Shown here: in pieces, positions 27,399-38,009 of the stretch
How positions within the stretch are numbered: position 1 is the first letter of the stretch
How the letters are laid out: every line of letters starts with the position of its first letter
Source of the DNA: JABURQ01 sp029243145
Lineage (GTDB): Bacteria > Planctomycetota > Planctomycetia > Planctomycetales > Planctomycetaceae
Assembly: GCA_965660145.1 (NCBI GenBank)
Contig: CBFHYX010000013.1
Location: 1-64,000 of the forward strand
Direction: 5' to 3'
Length of the DNA: 64,000 bases
Notes under the pieces: generated by a model
Databases searched by the model: none
The model's input: the letters and a program-made list of their open reading frames with translations, nothing else
Told to the model about the DNA's origin: nothing
Made by a program: the position numbers and the translations under genes

Positions 27399-28607
27399 TT
27401 AGTGCAGAATGTCTCGACCGAGAATCCGTCGGGCGAGACGGTCGTAAAGGGCTGGTTCGATATCATCGGGGACATTTTGTCCCGTCGTCAGATAGCTAAC
27501 CGGGAGGTCCAGTTCTCGATTCAACGAGAGAACAGCCCCCAAACTATCCGCCTCATCAAGCTTGGTGAGGATGAGTGAAGTCACATCGGCAGTGGCGAAG
27601 TTTCGGGCTGTTGATAAAAGACTTTTCACACTTGCTGTGAGACTCATGACCAAGTGAACTTCATCGACGTTGGCAGCCGCGAGGAGTTGTTTCAATTCCT
27701 TGATCTTCAGTTCGTCTTTCGGGCTACGCCCTGCCGTATCGATCAGCACCAAATCCATGTCCGATAGTTCTTCCATTGCTTGTTGCATTTCTTGTGAATT
27801 CGTGACGACTTTCATCGGCAGATCGATAATTTCTGCATAGGTACGAAGTTGTTCGACGGCCGCGATGCGATAGGTATCAACCGTCACGAGACCCATCTTG
27901 ATTCCGTCGCGAAGACGAAAATTTGCAGCAAGCTTGGCGATGGTGGTCGTTTTCCCAACACCGGTTGGACCGACCAAAGCCACCACTTTTTGCTGTTGAG
28001 CAACAATTTGAATCGGCCCACTGCAATTGAGTTCTCGTTCCACCATGCCAGTCAACAAGTGACGGGCTCGCTTCGGGTTTTCAGAAATCAAAGCACCCGC
28101 TTCCTGTCGCAAGCGAAAAATTAAATCACGAGCCAGACTTTCATCCAAATCGACATCAATCAATTCGGCATACAAGTCAAAGAGTTCCACGGGAACATCG
28201 ACAGAAGAACTGACGATTTGTTGCTGGCCAATTTGTTCGAGCATCGATTGAATGGAGTTCAACCGTTCCTCGAGTGCGGAAAGTCGCGTGGGCTGTTGTG
28301 TCTCTTCTTCACGAATGGAGTCTGTCGCAACGGGCTCTCTCTGTTTCGATGGTGAATTCAACGGTTGCTCGTCGAATGATTCCAGATCGAAACCGGCAGA
28401 ATTTGAAAAATCGATGGCAGCACGTTCCCAGCGGGATCCAACACCGGCAGTCACTTCGATCTCCGTCTTGGTTTTGAACCACGCCAACAAACGATTTTGT
28501 GCGACTTCACGACTTTGCAGAATCACGGCCTCATCGCCGATATCTTGTCGGACAAGATCCATCGCGGCTTCTAAAGACGCAGCTCGAAATGTTCTAATTT
28601 CAGACAT
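27399..28607 (-). CDS. flhF: SRP-type GTPase FlhF
   Basis: A 402-residue GTPase that recruits flagellar components to the right place at the membrane. The N-terminal B domain (about 1-110) starts MSEIRTFRAASLEAAMDLVR as in other FlhF proteins. A linker with low complexity follows. The NG domain has GPTGVGKTTTIAKLAANF (P-loop 213-220), DTYRIAAVEQL, DTAGRSPKD and TKLDEADSLG. Length is in the normal range. It begins 18 bases after flhA and is followed by flhG, so the three are probably one transcript. Confidence 0.94.
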   Translation of the reverse strand: MSEIRTFRAASLEAAMDLVRQDIGDEAVILQSREVAQNRLLAWFKTKTEIEVTAGVGSRWERAAIDFSNSAGFDLESFDEQPLNSPSKQREPVATDSIREEETQQPTRLSALEERLNSIQSMLEQIGQQQIVSSSVDVPVELFDLYAELIDVDLDESLARDLIFRLRQEAGALISENPKRARHLLTGMVERELNCSGPIQIVAQQQKVVALVGPTGVGKTTTIAKLAANFRLRDGIKMGLVTVDTYRIAAVEQLRTYAEIIDLPMKVVTNSQEMQQAMEELSDMDLVLIDTAGRSPKDELKIKELKQLLAAANVDEVHLVMSLTASVKSLLSTARNFATADVTSLILTKLDEADSLGAVLSLNRELDLPVSYLTTGQNVPDDIEPALYDRLARRILGRDILH

Positions 28608-28625
28608 AAATAGATCCTGAGTCTC

Positions 28626-30773
28626 TTATGTGACCGTTTCGGCCACTGTCGTTTGTAAGGTATTTTGTGATATTATATTTTGGCCGAAGATCTGTTTGTA
28701 GATATGAATTTCAGTATCACGACCGATTTCCTGACGCGCTAAAACTCCCAGCCGTGGTAAGCGATTTCGAGTTAAACGCTTGAGTGCCGGGCGAAGTTCC
28801 GCATCGCAGATGAGGACTGGAGAAAAACCATCGGTAATCATTTGCCCGACCCGTTGATTCAACTCAATCAGCAGTAACTGTTCGCGTTCGCGTGTGATTC
28901 GCAAGAAGGGAGTGTTGTCATCCCAAGCGACCAGAGGCAGTAACGATTCCTCAAGCTGAGTGCCTAGTTCGAGTGCCGTTAATCGACGATTTTCATCGCG
29001 ATAATATTCGGTAATACTGCCGGCCAGTCTTCTGCGAACCAACTCAGCGAGAGGGCCCGACTGATGGACTCGCGTGCTGTAATCTCCCATCGTTTGCAAA
29101 ATGGTTTCCAAATCGCGAATGGGAACACGTTCTTCCAATAGCGAAGTCAGCACCTGATGTATTTTGACAGTATTGATAACATTCGGAACCAGTTCTTCCA
29201 CCATTCGTGGTGCTTTTTTCTTCAGGCGATCGAGCAGTTCGTGAACTTGCTGACGAGTGAGCAGTTCTGCGGCATGATCATGGACAACTTCGGCAAAGTG
29301 AATGATGAGGGCTGTCGAAGGTTCAACCACACGATACCCGTATGATCTTGCCGTCTCTGACTGGCGAGACTCGATCCATTTTGCCCGTAACAAATCGCTA
29401 CTGGTCTGCAATTCGATCCCAGCGATTTGGCGAGTGGTTTGAGGCGTTTCGAGTGCGAGAAAACCATCGGGATATGCGGTCCCTCGTGCGAACTCCACCC
29501 CTTTGATGCGAATCCGGTATTCATGTCGGTCGAGACTCAGATCGTCTCGAATCTGAACGCGGGGAACGATGAGCCCCAACTCTTCCGCGATTTGCTGCCT
29601 TAGATTTGCCAGACTTTTCAACAAATCGCCGTGCTCTTGTTTTGTTAGTTTCAGCAATCCCAGACCTAACGACAGTACCAGCGGTTCCACATGCAGCCGA
29701 TCAAAGAGATCCGATTTCGGTTCGACTGTAGGGTTCGTAGAGCCTTCTGGTGTCGATGGATTCGCCTCAGAATCATTGGATGTCTCTGCCTGTGGAGTTT
29801 TGATGAAGTTTGCCATCAACAAGCATCCTCCCGCCAAGCTCAGTAGTGGAATCATGGGAAGTCCCGTGAATGCTAAACCACCTAGCAAAACGGCAGAATA
29901 ATTGAGAGCTGCTGGAGATTGCAGCAGTTGTGAGGAGACGTTCTGCGAGAGATTCGAATCGGCAGAACTGCGAGTGATCAGAAATCCGGTCGCCAAGGCA
30001 ATCAGAAATGCCGGAATCTGTGAAACCAGTCCATCGCCGATTGTCAGAGTTGTAAAGATTTCTGCCGCTTCCGAAATCCCCATCGAATTCTGGACAAGCC
30101 CGATATACAAGCCACCAAGAACATTAACGACAGTGATCGCCATTCCCGCCAGTGCATCGCCGGTCACGAATTTTCCGGCACCATCCATGGCTCCGTAAAA
30201 GTCAGCCTGCTCGGAGAGTTCTTCGCGACGACGATGAGCTTCCTGCTGATCAATCAGACCGGCATTCAAATCGGCGTCGATGGCGAGTTGTTTACCGGGA
30301 AGTCCATCGAGAGTAAATCGGGCGGCCACTTCACTGATTCGTGACGCCCCCCGAGTGATGACCAGAAATTGAATCAGGAGGAGGATCATGAAAATGACCA
30401 TCCCGATCACCAGATTTCCGCCCGCCACAAAATCACCGAACGAGCGAATCATTCCACCCGCTGCGTCCAGACGTTCCGTGGCTCCATGCGTCAAAATCAA
30501 ACGTGTCGAAGCGATGTTGAGGACCAGTCGAGTGAGCGTTGTTCCCAGCAGCAAAACAGGAAATACATTGAAGTCGAGCGGCTTGCGGACATGAATTGCG
30601 GTCAGCAGAATCATCACGGCTGCGGTCATATTTCCCACCAGCAACAAGTCCATCAGGACTGTTGGGATCGGGATCACCAAGAGGCCAATGGCCATGATGA
30701 TCATTACAGGAAATAGGACGCCCAGATGCTCCAATCGTTTTGACGGAACGTGGGACGACGCAACGGATGGCAT
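28626..30773 (-). CDS. flhA: Flagellar export-gate protein FlhA
   Basis: A 715-residue inner-membrane component of the flagellar type III export gate. Eight hydrophobic segments lie in the first 320 residues. Between them is the conserved cytoplasmic FHIPEP-type region (ARFTLDGLPGKQLAIDADLN, with GAMDGAGKFVTGDA just after). The C-terminal 380 residues form the soluble docking platform for export chaperones. The ATG at 30773 gives the usual N-terminus; the frame extends to 30914 without similarity. First gene of the block. FlhB and the other gate proteins are not in the window. Confidence 0.95.
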   Translation of the reverse strand: MPSVASSHVPSKRLEHLGVLFPVMIIMAIGLLVIPIPTVLMDLLLVGNMTAAVMILLTAIHVRKPLDFNVFPVLLLGTTLTRLVLNIASTRLILTHGATERLDAAGGMIRSFGDFVAGGNLVIGMVIFMILLLIQFLVITRGASRISEVAARFTLDGLPGKQLAIDADLNAGLIDQQEAHRRREELSEQADFYGAMDGAGKFVTGDALAGMAITVVNVLGGLYIGLVQNSMGISEAAEIFTTLTIGDGLVSQIPAFLIALATGFLITRSSADSNLSQNVSSQLLQSPAALNYSAVLLGGLAFTGLPMIPLLSLAGGCLLMANFIKTPQAETSNDSEANPSTPEGSTNPTVEPKSDLFDRLHVEPLVLSLGLGLLKLTKQEHGDLLKSLANLRQQIAEELGLIVPRVQIRDDLSLDRHEYRIRIKGVEFARGTAYPDGFLALETPQTTRQIAGIELQTSSDLLRAKWIESRQSETARSYGYRVVEPSTALIIHFAEVVHDHAAELLTRQQVHELLDRLKKKAPRMVEELVPNVINTVKIHQVLTSLLEERVPIRDLETILQTMGDYSTRVHQSGPLAELVRRRLAGSITEYYRDENRRLTALELGTQLEESLLPLVAWDDNTPFLRITREREQLLLIELNQRVGQMITDGFSPVLICDAELRPALKRLTRNRLPRLGVLARQEIGRDTEIHIYKQIFGQNIISQNTLQTTVAETVT

Positions 30774-31002
30774 CCGTGCCTCCGAACTTAAAAAAGGGAA
30801 GGATTGTCGATGTTTAAAGTGTTTTGAGATCAGGACGATCTCAATGAGGTGAGGGCTGACTTGTATGGCATCGTGAAAACCCTGTCTATATTTGTCAGGC
30901 TGTTTTCGCTTCACTGTTCAAGGGATTAAAAATATTACAAACTGTGGCCTCTCTTTCACTTAACGACTCTGTTTCTTCCGCCAGGCTTCCCGCGAATTTC
31001 CG

Positions 31003-31869
31003 ATGAATCAACCATCTTCAAAGCCTCCTAATCATTCGAACAATGATTCGAATCACATTCTTCGACAGACGCTAATCAGTCTTGCGAATTGTCTCAAAGT
31101 GGGAACCTCATGTGACTTACCGAGACAAGAGTTATCGAGGATTTCAGCGGGGAGAAAATGGGACCGTGCTCAATTCACAATCTGGGTCAATGACACACAA
31201 TTGGCAAACGAAGAGATCTGGGAGTTTTCCGAGGGAGAAGTTGTCACGCTGGAATTGATTGTGAACAAGTCGTCCGAGAGCCAGAGTGTGTCGATCACTG
31301 TTCCAGTGGGACAAATTGAACCGAAACAAGTGGATCAATTGAGAAAGCTTTGGTCTCCATCTCGACTCAATCACGAAGGTACGAATTTCATTCTCATCGG
31401 GATGCCGGGAACCGGAAAATCGACCATCGGGAAGAGACTGGCAAAACGCCTATCACGACCATTTTATGACTTGGATGACCTGATTCAGTCAGATTCAAAA
31501 AAGTCGCTGGAAGAGATGATTCAACAGGTCGGATTCGAGCAGTTTCTCGATCAGGAAGCAGAAGCCGCGATGAACTTCACACAACATAATTCCATCTTGG
31601 CAACGGGCGGAAGTGTTGTTTACCGACCAGCGGCGATGCTGTCACTTCAAGATCGAGGAACAATCATCTACTTACATACGCCAATTCCTGAGCTAAGAAA
31701 CCGACTTTCTGATCTGAAGCAACGGGGAGTCGTCTTGGAGGATTCGCAATCTTTGGAGCAACTCTACCAGCAGCGCGAACCCTTTTATGAATGCTATTAC
31801 GACATCAAAATCGAAACCTCCCAAATGACTCTTGACCAAACTGTGGATCGGATCATTCGCGAGATTTAA
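31003..31869 (+). CDS. Shikimate-kinase-like protein with extra N-terminal domain
   Basis: A 288-residue protein in two parts. Residues 125-288 are a shikimate-kinase fold: P-loop GMPGTGKS (133-140), FYDLDDLIQ (154-162), the ATGGSVVY stretch (200-207) and the lid/Arg motif QQREPFYECYYD. The GExxFRxxE element, whose arginine binds shikimate, reads FEQFLDQEAEA here, so that arginine is missing. Residues 1-120 form an unrecognised domain with beta-strand character (AQFTIWVNDTQLANEE, then VVTLELIVNKSSESQSVSI). Activity on shikimate is therefore uncertain. The gene lies opposite flhA and converges with the large cytochrome gene. Confidence 0.75.
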   Translation: MNQPSSKPPNHSNNDSNHILRQTLISLANCLKVGTSCDLPRQELSRISAGRKWDRAQFTIWVNDTQLANEEIWEFSEGEVVTLELIVNKSSESQSVSITVPVGQIEPKQVDQLRKLWSPSRLNHEGTNFILIGMPGTGKSTIGKRLAKRLSRPFYDLDDLIQSDSKKSLEEMIQQVGFEQFLDQEAEAAMNFTQHNSILATGGSVVYRPAAMLSLQDRGTIIYLHTPIPELRNRLSDLKQRGVVLEDSQSLEQLYQQREPFYECYYDIKIETSQMTLDQTVDRIIREI

Positions 31870-31883
31870 CAAACTGAACTGAA

Positions 31884-34800
31884 TTATTGTTGGTGGTCTT
31901 GTAACGACCGTAGATACGACAACAGATGGCGCAGTTCGTCCGACGACAGTTGTTTGTGGATCCCTTGAGGCATCACAGACACGGGAGATTGTTTGAGCAA
32001 TTCGACTTCGGATCGAGAAATACGAATCGTTCGACGATCTGTGGTGATCAGGATAATTTCAGTCGCTGTCTCTGATTGAATCACGCCGCTATAACTACGG
32101 CCTGAGTCGGTGACGATCGTGTACGCTTCGTAACCGCGTGCGAAACTCGCGCTCGGAAAGACAATCGCCTCTAAAAGATCTCGCTCGCTGCGAATGCGAC
32201 CAATTTGCGATAAATCAGGGCCAACTTGACCACCCTCGTTTTCGATCCGATGACATCCAGAACAAGCCGCCTTTCGGCTGAAGAAAATTCGTTTTCCATG
32301 TCCGGGTTCTCCCTCATTAAGTTGCGGCAGCATGGACGTCAACGTTTGCTGACGTTCTTTGATCACTGTCTCCCGACTGGCGATCACATCGGCTATCAAT
32401 TCCTTGACTCGAATTATCGAAGACTGTTTATTCCAATCTGCAAGTTCGCCCTCAGAAAACCGATCAGACGCGATTTGCTTGAGAATGCTTTTCAGGTAAG
32501 ACACTTGGAGTTTTGACGAAGAGGATGTCATCAACGGCTTAAAAGCAGGAAGAGTATGAGCCGGCGCTGCTGGCAATTTCGAGGAGAGAATTTCAATTTG
32601 ATGATCAGACAGTTTCGGGAAACTCACGAGAGTTTCGGCAGCAGCCAGCGAAGAAAGCGTTTGCTCGTGATCGACTAAAAGTCGCAACAGAAATTCCAGG
32701 CAAGAGTCAGGAACGGGATCCAAACGGGGTGCGATGGCAGTCAGCGCAGCGAGACCGATTTGCTCATCGGATTGATACGCCTGAAAGATCTCAAGAATTT
32801 TTTGGTCAAAGTCTGGCGAATTGGTTTTTCGGATCAAACGCATTGTCTGCAAGAGAATGTCTTCAGATGAATCATCAAGCCCTGGATTCAAGGCGGTGGA
32901 CCAAGTTTTGTCAAGTTGATTGAGTGCGACGAAGTCGAGAGTTTCTAACAAAAAGCGACGGACATCATCTGAAGTGGACGGTTGTTCCAATACGTCTTTC
33001 ACTGTCGAAGAAACTTCCTGTCGATCGAACGTCGCTGGCAAGAAACCACGCAGTAGATCTTGCTGATCCTTCGACAAGTCAGGTTGCGAAAACCATTCAG
33101 AGAGTTGGTCACGCGTTGCCGCAATCCACTCTGGATGTTGCTCGATGACCCGCAAGGCTTCTTTCTGTAGCAATTGATCACTCGAAGAGAGCAGCGTAAA
33201 GACATCGGCAGAAGTGAGTGTCGCATTCGCTCGTTGGGAAAGAACGATCAGCGAGGCTCGTCGAATCGCGGGGCTCTCGTGATTTAAACCGAACTGAAGC
33301 GACTCTCGATGTCCGACTTTCAACAGGGCATGCACAACCGTATGTTCGAGGTGACGATCAACCTGCGGGTTTTCCAAAGCTTTGAGCAAAGAGAGGGTCA
33401 AATCCCGTTTGGCTGAGTCTGAGAATGTTTTTTTGCTTTTCACCAATATATCTTCGATACTTCGAGCGGCAACTCGTTGAACATGATGATTTGGAGAAGA
33501 CAACAGAGGCACAATCAAATCGAGCGATTCAATATCAGAAGAAAGATCGGCGAGCACTTTTAGCGCGACCTGACGAACCGATTCTGATTCGTCCTGCAGG
33601 AAATCCATCATGTAAGCGGATTCATACGCTGTGAAAACATCGGCACTGATCCGTGAAATTCCCCAAAGATAATTGCGACGAAATGTTTCTGACTGCTTCG
33701 ACCAGGAAATCGACTTAGCAAAGCTTAATGCACGGCCACGATCCCCGCCAAAATGAAGTGCCAACTTGTCAATCGCCAGTTCGCGAACTGCTGGACGAGA
33801 GTCGTCGAGATAGTTAGCCAACTCAGTTGTACTCAATTCCTTCCAGTCGATGGATTGACCGCGAGGGTCGGCAATTTGATGAGCACCAGTTTTGCGGATG
33901 CGGTAGATGGCACCTTTCAAATCGGGTTTGGCGATTTGCGACTCCGGGCAGCCAATTCGAAACCACCCCCCCGTATCAATGACCAACAAACTTCCGTCAG
34001 CATCTTCGATGACATCAGTCGGGTGAAAGTCGGGATTCGCTGAAACGAGGAAATCCTCTTCTGTTGATGTCCAGGTACTTCCGGCCGGCGTCAGAATTGA
34101 TCGAACAATTCGCTGTGTATTAAAAACCGAAATGAAATAGTTGTCCTGATATTCATCTCCGAATTGTGTGGACCGATATCGCGTGGTCCCCGAGACGGCC
34201 ACATGGCCGAGTGACGAAATCGGCGAAAGCAGTGACCCGGTGTGATCGAACTCTGCCACGCAATCACCTTGGTCTTCTCGCGGATAAACTCCGTCAGGCA
34301 ACCAATGAACGAGAGCATCGACGCGCGGACGACCGAACAGAATATTAACCGTCCCAACCACTTCACCCGTCTCAGAGAAATCGACTTCGACGGGATTATC
34401 CATGCCGCCGCCACAAAATGTTTTCAGATCGCTGCCGTCGGGTCGGCAGGAAAAGATTCGAGCCGCTTTCCCTTTGCTGAGAATCTGTCCCGTCTCATCC
34501 TGAAACTCGTGACCATGACGACCATCGCACCAGAAAATCCGACCGCTTGGAGACAGAAAACAGCCATGAACGCTGGCGGCATTGCCACTGAAACCAAATG
34601 TACCCGCCAAGATCTCTCGGACATCGGCGACGCCATCGTCATCGGTATCCTGCAATCTCCAGATGTAAGGAGGACTGGCAACGTACAGAGAATCGCGGTA
34701 CCACAGAGCGCCCATCGGCAGCGTCATTTTGTCTGCAAAGATCGTGCTTCGATCAAACTTGCCATCACCGTTGGTGTCTTCCAGACACCGGATCATGTTG

Positions 34801-35027
34801 GGTGGTGTTTCCAATAAATCATCGGCACGAAGATTGAGCCCGGCACTTTCTGCAATATAGAGTCGCCCTCGGTGATCGAATCCCCCCATCATTGGATGTT
34901 CGACCAAAGGAGACTCCGCGACGACCTCAATCTCGAATCCTGAAGGAACGCGTGGAAGCGAATTCTGGGCATCTCCCACTGAAAGCGCAGGTAGAGACAA
35001 CACTAACGTCAGTAACAAATATCGCAC
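31884..35027 (-). CDS. PVC-type beta-propeller/HEAT/CxxCH cytochrome protein
   Basis: A 1047-residue exported protein typical of planctomycetes. After the signal peptide (VRYLLLTLVLSLPALSVGDAQ) comes a dehydrogenase-like beta-propeller (about 25-390, with LYIAESAGLN and EDTNGDGKFDR), then HEAT-type helical repeats (about 430-880), then a cytochrome c domain with one haem site, CSGCH (about residues 921-925), and a GPDLSQIG motif after it. It probably oxidises an extracellular or periplasmic substrate and passes electrons to the haem. The start is a GTG at 35027 with GGAG six bases upstream. The longer frame to 35147 overlaps ispH and is rejected. Confidence 0.87.
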   Translation of the reverse strand: MRYLLLTLVLSLPALSVGDAQNSLPRVPSGFEIEVVAESPLVEHPMMGGFDHRGRLYIAESAGLNLRADDLLETPPNMIRCLEDTNGDGKFDRSTIFADKMTLPMGALWYRDSLYVASPPYIWRLQDTDDDGVADVREILAGTFGFSGNAASVHGCFLSPSGRIFWCDGRHGHEFQDETGQILSKGKAARIFSCRPDGSDLKTFCGGGMDNPVEVDFSETGEVVGTVNILFGRPRVDALVHWLPDGVYPREDQGDCVAEFDHTGSLLSPISSLGHVAVSGTTRYRSTQFGDEYQDNYFISVFNTQRIVRSILTPAGSTWTSTEEDFLVSANPDFHPTDVIEDADGSLLVIDTGGWFRIGCPESQIAKPDLKGAIYRIRKTGAHQIADPRGQSIDWKELSTTELANYLDDSRPAVRELAIDKLALHFGGDRGRALSFAKSISWSKQSETFRRNYLWGISRISADVFTAYESAYMMDFLQDESESVRQVALKVLADLSSDIESLDLIVPLLSSPNHHVQRVAARSIEDILVKSKKTFSDSAKRDLTLSLLKALENPQVDRHLEHTVVHALLKVGHRESLQFGLNHESPAIRRASLIVLSQRANATLTSADVFTLLSSSDQLLQKEALRVIEQHPEWIAATRDQLSEWFSQPDLSKDQQDLLRGFLPATFDRQEVSSTVKDVLEQPSTSDDVRRFLLETLDFVALNQLDKTWSTALNPGLDDSSEDILLQTMRLIRKTNSPDFDQKILEIFQAYQSDEQIGLAALTAIAPRLDPVPDSCLEFLLRLLVDHEQTLSSLAAAETLVSFPKLSDHQIEILSSKLPAAPAHTLPAFKPLMTSSSSKLQVSYLKSILKQIASDRFSEGELADWNKQSSIIRVKELIADVIASRETVIKERQQTLTSMLPQLNEGEPGHGKRIFFSRKAACSGCHRIENEGGQVGPDLSQIGRIRSERDLLEAIVFPSASFARGYEAYTIVTDSGRSYSGVIQSETATEIILITTDRRTIRISRSEVELLKQSPVSVMPQGIHKQLSSDELRHLLSYLRSLQDHQQ

Positions 35028-35094
35028 GGCGGACTCCGTGATCGCAGGTTGGATTCGTCGCTCATCAAGTCGAGCGGGCGACGTTGACAGTCTG

Positions 35095-36033
35095 TCAACT
35101 ACCAGTTTGCAGTATCCGCAGCTCTTTCGGAAGCGGAAAATTGACATTCTCTTCTCGAAGCACTTCTTCGCGAATTGTGGCCGAGTATTCGTTCACGAGA
35201 TGATCGACCACTTCTTGGACGACTATTTCAGGAGCGCTTGCTCCTGCCGTGATCAGAACGGTCTCAATTCCCTCGAACCATTCCGCTTTAAGTTCATTTT
35301 TACCATCAATCAAATAAGCCGGCTTAGCGAGCGTCTTGCCAATTTCCATCAATCTGCGGGAATTGGAACTGTTTTGACTACCGAGCACCAGTAATAAGTC
35401 AGTTTTCGGGACCAGTTGATCGACTGCATGTTGCCGATTTGTGGTTGCGTAACAAATGTCTTCTTTGGGGGGAGAGACGATTTGAGGATAGCGATTTCTC
35501 AGAGCTTCAATCACCTGACTCGCTTCTTCGACACTCAATGTGGTTTGAGTGAGATAAGCCAATTTGTCATCGGGACCGAACGGTAAGTCATTCACTTCTT
35601 CGGGAGTTTCCACGAGTGTGATCGATTCGGACGCTTCTCCCATCGTGCCGATCACTTCATCGTGCCCTTCATGCCCGATCAAAATAATGTTGTAGTGCTC
35701 CCGCGCATATTTGACGGCCTCCAAATGAACCTTGGTCACTAATGGACAAGTGGCATCAATGGTTTGCAGATTCCTCTCTTTTGAAATTTTTCGAATTTCT
35801 GGAGAAACACCATGCGCACTAAACAGCAATATCGAGCCTTCGGGAACTTCTTCGACGGTATCGACAAAAACGACACCTTGATCGATAAAACGCTCGACCA
35901 CGTATTTGTTATGCACAATTTCGTGATACACGTAAATCCCGTCACCAAACAACTTCAGAGCTTGGTCGAGACACTCGATTGCCATGTTGACGCCGGCACA
36001 AAAGCCGCGCGGATTCGCCAGAATAATTTCCAT
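35095..36033 (-). CDS. ispH: 4-hydroxy-3-methylbut-2-enyl diphosphate reductase
   Basis: The last enzyme of the non-mevalonate isoprenoid pathway, an iron-sulfur protein that makes isopentenyl and dimethylallyl diphosphate. The 312-residue protein has the cluster cysteines in ANPRGFCAGV, DATCPLVTKVH and KEDICYATTNRQ, plus the SSNSRRL and AGASAPE substrate-binding motifs. Length is normal. The ATG at 36033 is preferred over the TTG one codon upstream. It lies between the cytochrome gene and glmS on the same strand but has intergenic gaps on both sides. Confidence 0.95.
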   Translation of the reverse strand: MEIILANPRGFCAGVNMAIECLDQALKLFGDGIYVYHEIVHNKYVVERFIDQGVVFVDTVEEVPEGSILLFSAHGVSPEIRKISKERNLQTIDATCPLVTKVHLEAVKYAREHYNIILIGHEGHDEVIGTMGEASESITLVETPEEVNDLPFGPDDKLAYLTQTTLSVEEASQVIEALRNRYPQIVSPPKEDICYATTNRQHAVDQLVPKTDLLLVLGSQNSSNSRRLMEIGKTLAKPAYLIDGKNELKAEWFEGIETVLITAGASAPEIVVQEVVDHLVNEYSATIREEVLREENVNFPLPKELRILQTGS

Positions 36034-36128
36034 CAAATTCTCGTGTTGAGACGGGGACCGTACAAACCTGATAATTTATTCTAGTCCGCTCGACCACAAC
36101 TCGAAAGTCCATGCTATAGAGTTTGGGC

Positions 36129-37989
36129 TTATTCGACAGTAACGCTTTTGGCCAGATTTCGAGGACGGTCGACTTCACAACCACGCAATACGGCGATTTG
36201 ATAGGCCAATAGTTGCAGAGGGATAGACGTCACTAACGGCTGTAAATGCTCCTCGACATCGGGGACTTCAATCACATGATCGGCCAATTGTTTCACGCGA
36301 TCATCTCCTTTACAGGCAATGGCGATGACGGGCCCTTTTCTGGCTTTGATCTCTTCAAGATTACTGATCACTTTCGGGTAGATGCTGCCACGAGGAACGA
36401 CAAACACGCTCGGCGTACGCTCTTCGACCAGCGCAATCGGGCCATGTTTCATCTCGGCAGCCGGGTATCCTTCGGCGTGGATGTAACTAATTTCTTTCAG
36501 CTTCAAGGCCCCTTCGAGTGCCACGGGGAAATTGTAAAGCCGACCGAGATAAAGAAAGTTATTGAAGTCGTAATATTTCTGGGCAATGTCTTTCACTTGA
36601 TCAAAACATTTCAGCGTGTCGGCAATTTGTTCCGGCATTTGCTGAAGACTGTTGATCATTTTTTGACCGGCCGGATGAGACATGTGCCGCATCCGACCCA
36701 GATAGAGTGCCAGTAAAGTCAGAACAGTCACTTGAGAAGTAAATGCTTTGGTGGAAGCGACACCAACTTCGGTTCCCGCGCAGATAGATGCCTCCATCCG
36801 CTTCACGCGCAATGGTTGATCCCACTACATTACAGATGGCCAGCGAAGAATGTCCTTTGCGCTGTGTTTCTCTCATGGCGGCGAGAGTATGTGCGGTCTC
36901 CCCCGATTGTGTGATGGCAAACAGCATCGTGTTTCGACCCATCTGTGGATTGCGATAACGCAACTCACTCGCATATTCGACCTCAGTCGGAATGCGGGCG
37001 AATTCCTCCAGTAAATATTCCCCCACGAGCCCTGCGTGCCAACTTGTTCCACATGCAGTCAGAACAATTCGATCGATTTTGCGGAGTTGTTGAGGATCGA
37101 GATTCAAGCCGCCGAAGACAGCCGTCGCCTCATCTTCATCGAGACGACCTCTGATTGCATTTTCGACAGACATTGGCTGTTCAAATATTTCTTTGAGCAT
37201 AAAGTGCTCGTAATGCCCCTTCTCAACTTCTGCTGAGACTTGATCGAGAGTTTGGATACTTAGATCCTGCCTACCATTGTCTCGATGAGAAATCTCAACG
37301 CCATCAGGTGTTAGAAATGCTAACTCGTGATCCGAGAGATAAACCACCTTACTGATATGTCCCGACAGCGGCATGGCATCACTGGCGATGAAGTTTTCAC
37401 CCTCTCCCAGCCCAATCACCAAGGGACTTCCCACGCGTGCGGCCAACATGGACTCGGGAAGATCACGAAAGACAATCCCCAAACCATAGGCGCCTTTGAG
37501 TTTTGCTAAGGTCAATTCGACGGCATTAATGGCGGTCCGCTTGTGAGGCCAGGAAGCACCGTTTTTCTGTTGTTCCTGAAGATGATAGGCAATCAAATGC
37601 GCGACGACTTCGGTATTGGTTTGAGAATAAAAACGATACCCGAGAGTTTCGAGCTACGATTTCAACTGTTCATGATTTTCGATGACGCCGTTGTGAACAA
37701 TGACAACATCTCGCTCGCCACCAAAATGAGGGTGTGAATTGATATCTGTCGGAGGACCGTGAGTGGCCCATCGTGTATGACCGAGACCGACCTGTCCCGA
37801 GACGGGGTCTTTTGCAATCAATTTTCGCAACTCACTCACTTGTCCCGTGGTTTTTCTCATCGACAGCGTTTGAGACGTTTGGACGGCGAGACCGGCCGAA
37901 TCGTAACCGCGATATTCAAGACGGGTGAGTCCATCCAAGATCAGCGGAACGGCGTTCCGAAAACCGATATATCCAACGATGCCACACAT
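36129..37989 (-). pseudogene. glmS: glmS interrupted by a nonsense codon and a frameshift
   Basis: Glutamine-fructose-6-phosphate aminotransferase, the first step to UDP-GlcNAc. The start (MCGIVGYIGF, with the N-terminal catalytic Cys2) follows AAGGA. The glutaminase domain breaks at codon 112, a TAG at 37654-37656, in the expected ENHEQLKS-LETLGYRFYSQT run. The frame then continues through the first SIS domain (TACGTSWHAGL, TQSGETAHTL) until about 36780, where GGIYL changes frame and the correct AGTEVGVASTKAF continues in another. The change is explained by loss of two bases from a CGCGCG run. The last SIS domain and the C-terminal SVTVE are intact. Restoring both gives 620 residues, the normal length. 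It is either a decaying gene or two sequence errors. Confidence 0.88.
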
Positions 37990-38009
37990 AACGAATCCTT
38001 TCGTGTCTG

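Noticed and set aside
36129..36812. Separate C-terminal SIS-domain protein
   Set aside because: It begins inside the first SIS domain, with no plausible start signal, and is simply the downstream part of the frameshifted glmS.
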